This document shows, one piece after another, positions 1-10,834 of a DNA stretch of 64,000 nt. The DNA comes from Sophora flavescens (taxonomy: Eukaryota > Streptophyta > Magnoliopsida > Fabales > Fabaceae). Position 1 is the stretch's first letter. Each line of letters opens with the position of its first letter. The notes beneath the pieces were generated by a model. That model saw only the letters and a list, made by a program, of their open reading frames with translations, did not search any database and was not told the origin of the DNA. The stretch lies in contig CM061063.1 in assembly GCA_030762895.1 (NCBI GenBank), positions 75,761,836 through 75,825,835 of the forward strand, in the 5' to 3' direction. The position numbers and the translations under genes are program-made.

Positions 1-711
1 GGAGTGAGGTGGGCAGATAGAAGAGGAGAGATTTTGTGACAAGAAGAAAACACAACCTATTGTTCCGGTCTCCTATCACTGATCTTAACTGTCCACTTTT
101 TTTTATTAATACATCAACGGTTGAAATTGAAGGAGGATGGATCCTTCAAGTTTGGCATGGAGGATTGAAGATAAAGCCGTCTAAGAGCATCCACGTCCCA
201 ACACATCATATTTTTATTTGTTGGAGTTCTTAAATGTGTCCCGGGTTTACACATTACTAATTTTTTTTTTTTTTACTTTTTACAACTTAAGATCTCATCT
301 CTCCAACCCAGCACCTTCGAAAATTTTATTAAATAGATCTCACAAGTGACACCACATCCTTATATTTTATCTCTTCAACTCTGGTTTATGTTTTTTATTA
401 TTATTTCTGACGTCATGACCAATAATCACTCATAAGAATCAGGTGCTTGTACAAGAACCTTGTGTTTAATAAGAACCGGCTCCAATGGTTGTTCTTATTA
501 AGAACATGTGCTTAATAAGCAACCAGTAGCGAATTTTGACAGAAATTTTCTACAGAGCCACTAATTACTAACAAAAATAATATGATTAAAATTCATATGA
601 ATCATGTTGTTCATCGTATTGAACTATTTGATCATTAGAAGAATGCTTTTAAAGTGAAGATGTTAAAACTATATAATTTTCATCTTTCTTAACACTTTTC
701 CTTTTGAAAAA

Positions 712-898
712 TGATTAAATCGGTATGCATTGTCAGTGCAAAGATTTTTTACACTGATGATTAATCAGAAATTGACATATCATAAAAAATATTTGACTCT
801 TATCTTAACTACCTTAATTAATAGTTACACATGTTATGACTTCTAATTGGTTGATAGAGTAAAAAAATTTACATTGTCAATGCATAACAATTGAACTC
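712..898. mobile_element. Mutator-type MITE, 187 bp
   Basis: A 187-bp insertion present in unit A and cleanly absent from unit B near 15365-15376. It is flanked by the 9-bp direct repeat TTTGAAAAA (703-711 and 899-907), the duplication size typical of Mutator-like elements. The ends form imperfect inverted repeats of about 45 nt sharing the core TATGCATTG. There is no coding capacity. Confidence 0.85.
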
Positions 899-1131
899 TT
901 TGAAAAAATACATCCATTTTTTTAAGTTTAACATTTTTTATTTTCAAAAAAAAATGTACCACTCCTAAAACATATGAAAATAATTACATAAAAATTTATT
1001 AAAAGTCCATAAATCAACGACCCAATCTAATAAAAAATGTTAAGCAAGATAATCAAACCCAAAGAGAGGGACCTTTTTTTTTATATAGGCAAACGTTAGT
1101 ATGTTAGTTATGTTAGTTTTTTTTTTCTCCT

Positions 1132-1212
1132 TTGTCAGGGTTTGAACCCTGGACCATGAACTCCTTCAACTCCTTATACCCTTAGCTTAAACCAGTTGAG
1201 CTACTCCACCCC
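1132..1212 (-). repeat. tRNA-derived SINE head
   Basis: On the minus strand this reads as a tRNA-like segment: an A-box-like TAGCTCAACTGG (complement of 1191-1203) followed about 45 nt later by a B box GGGTTCAAACCC (complement of 1138-1149). No acceptor-stem fold is evident, so it is a SINE relic rather than a tRNA gene. The same relic is in unit B at 15605-15684, so it predates the duplication. Confidence 0.6.
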
Positions 1213-1214
1213 TA

Positions 1215-1345
1215 AAAATAGGGAACTTGTGAACCAATAAAGTGAAAAAGATTGCAAAAGAAAAATAAAGATTACATCTTAGATTGCAAAACAAATTAGT
1301 GAAGAAGATTGCGAAAGAAAAATAGAAATTAAATCTTAGATAACA
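1215..1345. repeat. Short tandem repeat downstream of the sulfotransferase
   Basis: Two direct units of about 54 bp built around AAGATTGCRAAAGAAAAATA lie just 3' of the sulfotransferase stop. On the minus strand they make a meaningless repeated ORF that overlaps the gene's end. The same pair is present in unit B (15715-15812). Confidence 0.55.
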
Positions 1346-1439
1346 TCTCAGATAGGTGCAAGATGCGTGACTCAGCGATTTATTAGAATATTGTAGATAG
1401 CAATTCCACGGGTTAATCCAATACCCACCAATAGATGTA

Positions 1440-2468
1440 CTAAGACAACATTCTAAAATGGAGACCAGACCCACCTAGGTTTTCTTCCATGACTTTGGAT
1501 AATTTCTCCACCATTGAAGGGGATAAATAGTTTGCCCAATCTCCTATTTCACCCTTCCTAAACAAGTATTTTTTATCAAAGAACCTTGCAAATGTTCCAG
1601 ACTTGTTTACTTCCGATTCCTTCATCGTGTCAAAGCTACACAACTTAATTATGTTTTCAATCACTCCACTACTTTCCTCCTCCATTGTGAAAGGACAACC
1701 CAAAAACTTTGCTACTCTTCTCACATGAAAATTGCAATCTTCTTTAAGGTCTTCATACTTCAAGAACAAAACCTTATGAGGCCTCTCTTTGCTCTCTTTC
1801 CAATAACCCAACATATGGTTCCATAATGGACCACACCCAATTACCCCCTTGCAGTACATGTCAAAAGCCTCTTCTAGTATTAAACTGGGAAAATGCCTAG
1901 GCCTGATTTTGTTGGCAAATACCCATAAAGAGACAAAAGTGTCAAATGGGTTCCTACAAATATAGATTATCTTGCAATTGGACTCCTTGATAGAATTGGG
2001 CAATGAAGCAAAGGGTATGTGTGTGCCAAAAAGTCTTGGCTCATGAGTCATATTGGAGAGGTCAGGAACCTGGTCAACATGATCAATACCCCCATAAATG
2101 TTATATTCAAAGAAAGGCACAAGGTCATGGGGATTGGAAGTAAGTAATGGATGGTTTTTCTCATTGGAGGTGAATTGTTGGCGATTCACAATGGCAAAGG
2201 TAAGGGCTTTCAACCAGGTGGTGCCTGATTTTGGCACGGTTGCCACAATAACATCACTTTGCTTGGCTTGAAAGTGCTTTTGAAAAATGCTTATGCATTG
2301 GATTTCGGTTGGCTGACACCAAAATCCTTGGAATAGATAGAGATAAGGGGTTCTCCAACCCTTCTCTCTAGGAAGAGAGAGAATCAGCTCCTTACATTCT
2401 TGGCTTAGCTCATTGTCTTCTTCAATTTCTTCTTGAACACCCCTTGGTTGGTTTTCTGTTGAAGCCAT
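1440..2468 (-). CDS. Cytosolic sulfotransferase (plant SOT family), intact
   Basis: Predicted soluble PAPS-dependent sulfotransferase of 342 aa, the family's usual size and intronless like most plant SOT genes. It would move the sulfonate of PAPS onto a hydroxyl of a small acceptor such as a flavonoid, steroid or hormone; the acceptor cannot be read from sequence. Visible motifs, in order: the 5'-phosphosulfate loop VPKSGTTWLK near residue 80, the NPHDLVP motif holding the likely catalytic His, the 3'-phosphate site YICRNPFDTFVS near residue 175, and RKGEIGDW near the C terminus. An upstream in-frame ATG at 2510 would add 14 residues. A TATA box at 2535-2542 puts the transcription start at about 2510, so the second ATG (2468) is preferred. 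A truncated paralogue is at 15913-16240. Confidence 0.88.
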   Translation of the reverse strand: MASTENQPRGVQEEIEEDNELSQECKELILSLPREKGWRTPYLYLFQGFWCQPTEIQCISIFQKHFQAKQSDVIVATVPKSGTTWLKALTFAIVNRQQFTSNEKNHPLLTSNPHDLVPFFEYNIYGGIDHVDQVPDLSNMTHEPRLFGTHIPFASLPNSIKESNCKIIYICRNPFDTFVSLWVFANKIRPRHFPSLILEEAFDMYCKGVIGCGPLWNHMLGYWKESKERPHKVLFLKYEDLKEDCNFHVRRVAKFLGCPFTMEEESSGVIENIIKLCSFDTMKESEVNKSGTFARFFDKKYLFRKGEIGDWANYLSPSMVEKLSKVMEENLGGSGLHFRMLS

Positions 2469-2534
2469 TGGATAGAGTACTAATGGTAGATTGCTAGTAG
2501 CCACTTGCATGAAATTTAGCTCACAACCAGCTAT

Positions 2535-2542
2535 TATTTATA
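2535..2542 (-). promoter_or_regulatory. TATA box of the sulfotransferase gene
   Basis: The minus strand reads TATAAATA here, within an AT-rich stretch. It lies 32 nt before the ORF's first ATG (2510) and 74 nt before the second (2468). This spacing would start transcription about at the first ATG and favours the second as the translation start. Confidence 0.5.
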
Positions 2543-3429
2543 ATTATAGCATCATTCAGTGGTTCAAGTAGAAGAAAAGAGTCCGACCATTCTTTGTGAA
2601 CATATGGCATCACATTCATAGAATGAATACAAGTGGGGACAAAGCTTTCTTTTTGTAAGAGACAAATTTTTTTTATAAGCAAAAGTATATTAATTTGAAC
2701 ACAAGAGGTACTTAAACCCGTATACACAGAAGGTAATGATCAATGGAAAAAGAGAAATGATATTTTGACAACTAAATTGGATATCAATACAAGACAACAT
2801 ATGCATATACAAATTTTGACCAATGAATTAGAAGAAAAGATAGTGTAAAATATTATTTTAAAGGTTCCACTAGAGCTGTCAAATGTGCCGACCCTAGCCC
2901 ATCTGGCCCTAACCCATGTGTGTTAGGGCCAAAAGGGCCATAGGGTCAAAAACCCCCCACAATACAATAAAGCCCATGACGCCTCAAAGCCCTTAGGGCC
3001 AAGTGGGTTAGGGCCAACTCATGAGCCAAAATCTGAATAAATTTTAATAGTAAAATTTTAAGGACAAATCATGCAAATGTAAGTTCTTCCAAAAAAAAAA
3101 TAGTTAAAATACCAAAATAATTCATGTGTCAGTTAATTATGGGAGGGTTTGTTATAGATTGTTTGATTAAAAATCATTTTTAATAAGTTTGATTTATCTA
3201 TTTAAATTTTTCATAAAAATGATTTTTTTAAAATAATTTTTATGGTTAAAATAAAATGTTACTATCATTAGCTTTTGGAAAAAAGCACTAAATAGTAACT
3301 ACATTTTAAAAAATTAATTTTTGTGATTTTAAATAAACACAAAACAGTTTTTATTTTTTTTAATCCATAACAAACGGGCCCTATATTATATGTAATTTTT
3401 TATAAACTTCGATGATTAAGATGTTGATT
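2543..3429. other. Intergenic, with a short inverted-repeat tract
   Basis: No gene is visible. At 2873-3030 GC-richer sequence repeats GGCCCTAA/TTAGGGCC motifs in both orientations, and a weakly related tract lies at 4440-4560. This resembles the ends of a degraded hAT-type element, but no target duplication can be paired. The rest is AT-rich. Confidence 0.4.
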
Positions 3430-3590
3430 TGTTTTTTTAAAATGGTGGCAAGTGAGCAACCACTCTGCACTGGATCGACCAATTAAGGGCAAAGTACTAC
3501 CTCGCGTTGACGTTCCGTTCTCAAGGATCGAACACACGACCACTTGATTAAGAGACGAGGTGTCAAACCACCACGCCAGCAATGTTAGGT
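3430..3590 (-). repeat. tRNA-derived SINE
   Basis: The minus strand has a tRNA-like head: GGCGTGGTGGTTTGAC followed by a B box GTGTTCGATCC (complement near 3530). A non-tRNA body of about 100 nt follows. Related minus-strand copies lie at 35185, 41300 and 60220. Confidence 0.6.
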
Positions 3591-3608
3591 AAGATGTTGA
3601 TTTGAATG

Positions 3609-3696
3609 CAATGTTTTAAAAATCGGTTGAATTGGAGAATCAAAAAAGGGAGTGGTTCAAGGGCCAATCGATTCAACCGGTAGTTGAACTGGTATG

Positions 3697-3752
<56 letters not shown>

Positions 3753-4093
3753 CACATTCATAAATAGATCAAATAACAAGTATAATTTCAATCCAAATTC
3801 TAACTTTCATATGAAGTCCAAATTATTTAATACTTAAACAAGCACAAATTGGAGTATGTCATTCAATTTATGATGCTCTAGCATTTTTTTTATTTTAAAA
3901 AACCCTTTTTTAAATTTTTGAATTTTAATGAACCGGTCTGTTTTCCGGTTTTGGCCCGGTTCAACCGGTTTTTTGTGATTTTTAGCGGTTGAACTTCTTT
4001 TCCGGTTCCGTGGTTCGACCAGGATCGGAGAGGGGTCCGATCGACGGTCCAACCGATCGAACCAGTCCGGTTGGACCGGTTTTTAACACACTG
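3609..4093. mobile_element. hAT-type MITE, 485 bp
   Basis: Terminal inverted repeats CAATGTTTTAAAAATCGGTT and CAGTGTGTTAAAAACCGGTC (the latter on the minus strand) bound the element. Flanking 8-bp repeats TTTGAATG (3601-3608) and TTTGAATC (4094-4101) agree at 7 of 8 positions, as expected for an old hAT insertion. Internally it is rich in CCGGTT/AACCGG and holds a TA/CA microsatellite. It is absent from unit B. Confidence 0.75.
3699..3755. repeat. TA then CA microsatellite
   Basis: About 22 TA dinucleotides followed by six CA dinucleotides, inside the hAT-type MITE. The tract accounts for the low-complexity ORF on the minus strand. Confidence 0.9.
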
Positions 4094-4195
4094 TTTGAAT
4101 CTGAATTGTTTATATAAATTTTTTTTAACTATACTTAAATATAAAAATTGTGAAAAGTGCAAAGCACTTTAAAAGGCTTTTTTTTTAAACTCAAG

Positions 4196-4335
4196 ACCGT
4201 TTGGATGAGATGGCACGAGTCTCTTCCAATTTAATCAGAGGTCTTGAGTTCGGATCTTGACCCTGTGAATGCAGCAGCATTAAAACTCTTGAAAGTGTTA
4301 TCCAGTTACATAAGAAGCCACGTACTATGGAAGTG
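4196..4335 (+). repeat. tRNA-derived SINE, plus strand
   Basis: A-box-like TGAGATGGCACGAG is followed about 35 nt later by a B-box-like GAGTTCGGATC, then a body without coding potential. A second member with the same head is at 36334. Confidence 0.5.
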
Positions 4336-4980
4336 TAACCCAATTTTGGAGTGATACCAACCCAGTTACGGATAATAGTCATTATTCATTCTCGTCCCAC
4401 ACTAACACATAGTCACAAGCTCATAATTTATTTACAGATTGGTCCACGGATAAGGCCTAGCCCTAAGCATTTTTAACCCACTTAAATTAAGGGGTTATAT
4501 GGGTTAGGACTAGACAAGCTTATCAAAAAATAGACCCATTAAAAGTAGGGCCAAATATAGCGTTTTGGAGGTGTAACCATAAATTTCAGCTTTTTGTAAT
4601 TAGGTTCCATCGCGTGTGTGTGTATATAAAATGTTGGACAACTTTTAGTCGGGAAAATATCGTAACTGTTGAGAAAAATAAGGTAAGGATTCAATCAACT
4701 GAACAAATCATTAACAAGATTGAATAACTAACTTAAAACCCAAAAAAAGACCTGGTACGTGTTACATGGGCGTACAACCACAATCCCATCACATTAGTGC
4801 CCCTAAAATAGACTACTCAGAATAGTCAGAGAGCTACAGTGCGACCATCGCAAAGGATAGTAGGAAAAAAAAAAATTGGTATCAACTAATTTGACGGAAA
4901 AATGTTAGGTGAACATTTTTATTGCTCACATATTTTGTGTTGAAAATAGAGCGCAGATGTATATGGAAAAAAAAAGAGAG

Positions 4981-5348
4981 TTAAATTACACTTTTGATTT
5001 TCAAATTATGTTTTAGTATTTAATTTGGTCTCCAAGTTTATAAAACGTTCATTTTGATCTCTAAGTTCCTAAAACTTATTCAATTAAATCCTTCCATCAT
5101 GTTAACTAACGGACATGGACGTTGACCTCGTCTAATCCGTCAGAATCGAAGACCAAATTGTACATTGATAAACAATTTAGGGACCATTATTTTGGGGTTA
5201 ACGTCCATGTCCGTTAGTCAACTTGACGGAAGAATTCGATTGAATAAGTCTTAGGAACTTGGGGACCAAAATAAACATTTAAAAAACTTGGGGACCAAAT
5301 TGAACATTGAAAAACAATTTGGGGACCGAAAGTGTAATTTAGCCTATG
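4981..5348. mobile_element. Fold-back MITE with 150-nt arms
   Basis: Two arms of about 150 nt, 4981-5127 and 5195-5348, are inverted copies joined by a spacer of about 65 nt. Shared landmarks are TAAATTACAC at the tips and ACTAACGGACATGGACGTT near the centre. The flanks TATGGAAAA and TATGAAAAA suggest an approximate 9-bp target duplication, pointing to a Mutator-type element. Confidence 0.7.
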
Positions 5349-6480
5349 AAAAATAAGTGTCGTTTAAGGTGCACCACCCACCAAAGTGGTGCACCCATGC
5401 ACTATTCAAGTGGCAAATTGTAGTCCAACCATTTTGTCACTTGAGATGATTTGACTTTTCAACATTTTTTGTATTAGTCAAAACGTCTAAATATTGTATT
5501 TATTTGATATTTGTACATAAGGACCTCAATTATTTGTATCTACACATAAATATTTTTTATTAAACTTAAAATATATTTATTTAAATTATATTTTTAAAAT
5601 ATAATTATTTAAACTTTTATTTTAAAACATAACTATTTTAATTTTTTCTGTTTTCCTTTTATTAGTTAACTCCATAATCTTTCCTTACTCATGTATAATT
5701 ATATTGAGTGAAAAGAGTGAAATAAAATAATATAACACGTTAAAATTCTTGAAGTTGTGCTACCTACATTTAATTGTATATATTATTTAAGTAGAAAAAC
5801 AATTTACCACAATAGTGAAGAAAGATATTAGACGACCTTTTTATTCTAATAATCTATAAACAAATATTTTAGGTATTTAAGATTTACTTAGATTTTATTT
5901 TTTTTTCACCAAAAAAAAAGATTTGCGTTTTATAATAAAATTTCAAATAAATTTCTCAATTTAAAAAAAGAAAAAAAATTATATTTTAAATTTTTTTAAA
6001 TAATTATATTTTAAAATTATTTTAAAATAAAAATTAATTAATTATATTGTAGATGTATGAAAAATAATATTAGATGAGATCAGCTATAATTAAGTGATAA
6101 AAAATTGTATATCGATATATGATAAAAAAATAAGACATCAAGACTCATTCCAAATCCAACCCACAATTTGAGTTGAATTAAAAACATTTCAACTCATAAA
6201 TCCCCCATTTTCCCTTCTTAATCTGAACTAAACAAAGTTTAAGATCCTAATACACTTTATCAAATCAATAATAAATGTATTTTTTATTTATTCACTTTAA
6301 AGAAAAACTCACTTTTTAAGATAATTTTAAATATAAATCATTTAAAAACTTATTTGTCAACTTATTGTTTCAAGAAAAAAGAGATAAAAAACGAAAAGTT
6401 TCCAAAATTGGAAAAATTGAAAAAAATTAAGAAGGAAAAATAATTAAGAAGAGAGAGACATAGGTAGAAGTAAGTAGATA
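5349..6480. other. AT-rich intergenic DNA
   Basis: No ORF or RNA gene is visible. Most of 5480-6050 is A/T homopolymer runs and TTTAAAAT-type motifs. From 6050 the sequence again matches unit B (24020 onward). A short palindrome CACCAAAGTGGTG lies at 5380-5392. Confidence 0.5.
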
Positions 6481-6482
6481 AA

Positions 6483-6712
6483 ACCAACATGAGGTTGGTT
6501 GGAATGGAAACGTAACCACAAAGAAGAGAATCCAAGTTCGATTCTTAGGAGGCGTTCTGGTTGAGAGGTCACAAAATTTAACGAGTTAATTCTCGTGCAT
6601 CTACGCAGCCAAACCGTGGATTAGTCCCATAGTCGATCAAGAGTCGAAGCTGTGGGAACACGGGACACCCCGATGAATTCATTGGGAGCCCAAAGTCCGT
6701 AATTATGATGGG
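6483..6712 (+). repeat. tRNA-derived SINE, plus strand
   Basis: The tRNA-like head has an A-box-like GAGGTTGGTTGGAATGG and a B box AGTTCGATTC (about 6534-6543). A conserved-looking body follows, with CGTGGATTAGTCCCATAGTC. No protein is encoded. Confidence 0.55.
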
Positions 6713-7643
6713 TTCCAAAAACAAAAAGTAATTCAATGATCTTTTAATGAATGCCTTTGTAAACGAAACACGTTATGTGTATATGGACTTGAGAGCACTT
6801 TTACGGCTAAGTAATTGGTTGTATAAGAAATATATTTTCACATATACAATGATAGGAGAATGTCAATTCTATAATAATCCAACTTAGGAGATGAGTGTCG
6901 ATCCTCCGCCATTTTAACGGGTTATAATCAGTCATTCCGTTTTTTTAAAAGTAGTTCTACTTCTAGTCATTGTCTCTCACTGTCACGTTACTCACCTGCG
7001 AGCTCTAGTCCGTCGTCATCCTCTCTCCTCTGCCATGCCACCGTCTCGACAAATCCACCTCAAATCCACCGTCGTCTATGCTTCAGGCGCCACCATACGA
7101 AGCCAAACGCCACCGCCGCGTAGTGCACTCGTCTGAAACAGACCCGCCGACAACATGACTTTGCATCACCAAATCTGAAGCTCCAAACTTTGTGATGCTC
7201 CCTGAAGATTAGGCGTTCGTGTTTTTTTCTCTCCTGGTTTTGTCCGACTTTATGATTCAAGAATTCTCATTTCTTCATTTTATGTTCATGTGCATTTGTT
7301 TTGGTTTTGATTTGTTTAGATTTGATGATGAAAGAGTACTCTCATTTTTTCTTATTTTCATTTATTATTTTTTTGGTAATTTCTTGTGCCTCTGTTTTGA
7401 ATATCTTCTTCTCCCCCAAATTCAATGTGCAGTGGTTTGAAGGAACAATAACATAACACCTATGTTCCTGTCTCTTTCTTCAATTGGTAATATTTGTTGA
7501 TGTGGAGAAGATGATGGATGAAAGAACAAGAACGATACCACTCTAAAGTGTTGGTGCTTCTTCATAATCATGGGTCCAATTAAAATTGTCCAATTAAATT
7601 TCAAAAATAAAATAAAATAGTGATATAATCATATAACTGAAGA
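6713..7643. other. Unassigned intergenic DNA
   Basis: No supported gene. A moderately GC-rich patch at 7000-7215 gives short ORFs on the minus strand without recognisable domains. The last bases join unit B after removal of CACTA-1, whose target duplication AGA is at 7641-7643. Confidence 0.4.
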
Positions 7644-7664
7644 CACTACAAAAAAAAGGTTGTT

Positions 7665-8180
7665 TAGCGACCAAAAATAGTGACTGAATTTTTTGGTTGC
7701 TTTTTGCGACCGAAATGGCGACCGATTGTAGGATCTACATGAAAGACTGATTAGAGTTAATACTGCGACCGAAATAGCGACCAAAATAGAGCGTAGCAGA
7801 GTTATCGGTCACTATTTCAGTCGCTAAATAAAGGAAATTAAAAGTCAGAAATTTTATGCCTTTTTAGCGACCGAAATGGCGACCGAATTAAATGCAACGG
7901 TTAAACTATATTTACATTTGCGACCGGTATTAATTCGGTCGCTAAACGGCGCGTAAAAAAAATTAAAACAGCACGTGTTAGCGACCGATTTAAAAATCCG
8001 TCGCTAAATTTATGAATTCAAATTTCAAATTAACTCATTTAGCGACCGATATTAATTCGGTCGCTAAAGAGCGGTAAACTAAATTCAGAAACAGAGATCC
8101 CACGACCGAATATAGCGACCGATTTTGTATTAAGTGATTGGCAACCGATTTAGCGACCGATTATTTCGGTCGCCAAATTA
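7665..8180. repeat. 5' subterminal repeat array of CACTA-1
   Basis: About a dozen and a half copies of AGCGACCGA or its complement TCGGTCGCT, spaced roughly 15-50 bp apart, often as close inverted pairs. Such arrays are the binding sites of the element's own regulatory protein in En/Spm. The matching 3' array is at 14190-14575. Confidence 0.85.
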
Positions 8181-10340
8181 TAAATCCCTGAAGTCATGAA
8201 ATCTTTCCCTTCTTCCTCATTTCTGTCATCTCTTCCACCCTCACCCCTTTTCTCTCCCTCGCCTCGTCAGGCCGCTAGTCACCATCGCCACCACCGCAGT
8301 GCGCACCACCACCGCCATCTCCGGTAAGCCTCCGTCCTCCTCCTCCTCTTCTTCTATCTCTTCTCCCCTCTTCCTCTCCTCTCTTCCTTTCACCTCTTCC
8401 TGCTCTCTTTTTTTTCCCCCCCCCCCCCCCCCCTCCGTTTCAATGCTTTGACCAATACTCCGGCTACCAACACGCAGCCCTCCGGTCACCACGCGCAGAG
8501 CTCCTCCTACCCTCTTCTCTCCTCATTTTGTGCATTCCCTGCTCTGCCTTGAGGTAACCATGGACTCTCTATGTATCATTTTTTATTTTGCTTCATTGTT
8601 TCATTTCAAAAATTTTGTGGATTGTATGTATTTCATTGCTTTATTGCTTACTGCCGAGAAGAGCTACTTGTGTATTTCATGTGAGTTGTGAGTTGTGATG
8701 ATCATTTGTTTTCATGTGTCATTATTTAATCACTCCTATTAGGATTAGGAAGCTCTCATTGAGAAAGCACGAGAAATCTGTTTTTGTAACTTTTTTTTTG
8801 AATGCATTGAAATATCAAAAGTCAAGACTTTGAGATTAGAATTGATGCTTACTTAAGCCACAGAATGCCATTGCTTCCTGTGAGACTACGAACCATAAAC
8901 AAGTTTTGGTTTTTTGTTGATTGTTGACGTGTTGTATAATTTAAACTTTAAAGCCTCAAAGCACCCACCTACATTGGCCGTGAAACTTGAATCCATTAGC
9001 ATATTTAAGTGATGAGATAAAGATAACAGTGAGAACTAGGATTAGTGTAACTGTACCAATTTAATGTTTCAAATTTAATCTGAGATCCCTTCTGGTTTGC
9101 TTCTTGTTGATTTAGCTGTGAAATTACTTTCCATTTCAGCATCTTAGTCTTTGATTTAGATTCAGTTCTGCTTTGTGAAATGCATCTAAATTGGTTAGTG
9201 AGGATGTGTGCTATGGATTTTCAATTTGTTTTGTGCTAGGTGTCTACAATTTCAAACATGGATAGTTCATGGCTATAGTTCATGGCTATTGTAATGTTAA
9301 AACAGTGTTCAAAAGAGTTAATGTGATTTTGATTGTGTCATTCGTATTGATTTAAGCGAATATGAGAAGGGATTAATTTTTAAGGCTACTGTGGTAAGAG
9401 TAAAGGAGTTGAAAAACTCAAACCGATTTTTGGCAAAACACATAAATAACAATTTTTTGCTTCTATCCATAAGTGAGTTTAGGACTCAAAAATGGGTTTG
9501 CAGTCATGTTTGAACATATAAACAAAGTTCATCAGTACATTGATGTTTACAACAACTTACTTTGTCCGGAATTTTGGTGCAATCCATTTTACTGAGTACT
9601 GAGATGAGAAGCTAAGAATACGCCAAAAAGAGAGATAGATTTATATATTTTTGAGTAGCTTCAGCTTCTTCAAACTTCATGAACTGATGTTAAAGGTCAG
9701 TAGTAATTCAACTTTTTGGTGCACAGATTATGTTTTTATATATATTATTGCTGTTATTATTTTCAACGTGCTCTTCCTTGTCTCTTTGGTTAGAGACTTA
9801 GGTAGGAGGATCAGTTAACCATGTGTGTCTTTTGTTGTTGTAAGTTGAGTATGATTACTGCTTGGTGCTTTGGATTATGTGCTTTAGTTAGGTATATTTT
9901 TATTTGTGTTTTTTCCCAATGTTTGTTAACAGAGGCACACGATTGCTTAATGTTAAGTGAGTGACTTAAGGTCATAATGATTTATTAATTAAAGCATAGA
10001 CAAAAAAACATTAGATTGGGCAACTATTCCTATGGAGGGGGATAGATGGGTATAGAGATGTACTTTGGAAAAAGTTAAACTAACGAGGTGAGGTGATATT
10101 TCTATATGTTACGTTTATTTTGGGAAGTAAGGGATTACTTAAGAAAAAAAGGAATCACTTGATTCTGATAGATAACACTCGTACCAAGTTGCAAGTTGTT
10201 CTAATTTTGTAACCGTATATTATTGATTCTATTTTATATTAATTTATGTGTTTCTAGTCTTATAAATAGTTGTACTGGATTCTGTATATATAGAATAGTG
10301 ATTTGATTTGAAAGGACTAATTTCATTTATGCACGATAGG
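8181..10340 (+). other. CACTA-1 leader and intron-like region
   Basis: Pyrimidine-rich leader at 8200-8530, including a run of about 17 C at 8417-8433, followed by 1.8 kb of T-rich, stop-dense sequence. No host or transposon exon is recognised. At 10190-10330 it matches CACTA-2 (53905-54030); upstream of 10190 the two elements differ because CACTA-2 holds a captured segment there. Confidence 0.5.
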
Positions 10341-10464
10341 TCCTTGTTGTCATATCTTCTACTCGCTGTTGGCTCCGGCTCCTCCCCTTATCCTTACTCG
10401 GTTGTGTTTTCTCTCTCAGGTAAGTTCTCTGAACACTCAGTGTAATGTATTATGTGAATTATCG

Positions 10465-10715
10465 TGTTGTTTGGTAGTGGAGAGCTGAGCTCAATAGGAT
10501 GTGATCTTGTATGATTGTATGCTGATAATTTAATGTTTATGCATGTGTTGGTCAATATGTGTTGTTTGTTAGTGGAGAGCGGAGCTCAATAGGATGTGAT
10601 CCTGTCCGAAAGGCAGGATGCTGGTTGTGTGCTAATAATTTCGAAATTATGCATGTGTTTGACAATTAACTGCTACTTGTTAGTGGAGAACGGAGCTCAA
10701 TAGGATGTTTGCTAC
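10465..10715 (+). repeat. Triplicated leader repeat in CACTA-1
   Basis: Three direct units of about 95-110 bp, each carrying the core AGCTCAATAGGATGT preceded by TAGTGGAGA. The same three cores occur in CACTA-2 at 53670-53910, so the repeat is an ancestral family feature. Confidence 0.75.
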
Positions 10716-10834
10716 AATATTTAATCTAAGTTTGTATTGATTTACGCTGCAATTTATATAAGCTCAACAATGTTGCAATATTTATAGGTTAATGGTTTTA
10801 TTTTCTGTTAGAGTTAATAATTAATTTACGAAAG

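Larger units (their letters stand above)
1..6480. repeat. Segmental duplication, unit A
   Basis: This stretch is the first of two diverged direct copies; the second lies around and after 14586. Positions 5-700 match 14670-15360 almost base for base. Positions 905-1760 match 15368-16240, 2535-2670 matches about 16270-16430, 4900-4965 matches 23971-24030, and 6050-6470 matches parts of 24020-24910. The unit contains the intact sulfotransferase gene. It is longer than unit B where it has a MITE at 712, a SINE and hAT MITE at 3430-4093 and a fold-back element at 4981. The left edge lies outside the window. Confidence 0.85.

Noticed and set aside
36..233. 65-aa ORF with a near-identical copy at 14703-14900
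   Set aside because: The similarity is explained by the segmental duplication. The differences are mostly amino-acid changing and the ORF has no recognisable feature.
1132..1212. tRNA genes at SINE heads (also 3430, 35185, 41300, 60220)
   Set aside because: A and B boxes are present, but no full cloverleaf or acceptor stem can be made.
1187..1474. 95-aa minus-strand ORF, repeated at 15660-15947
   Set aside because: It overlaps the sulfotransferase end, the tandem repeat and the SINE. Its internal repeat reflects the DNA repeat.
8417..8433. Run of about 17 C as a possible signal
   Set aside because: A homopolymer in a transposon leader; its length may also be a sequencing or assembly artefact.
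8241..8492. 83-aa Gly/Glu/Arg-rich ORF
   Set aside because: Produced by the pyrimidine-rich CACTA-1 leader read backwards, including a C homopolymer. Low complexity, no support.
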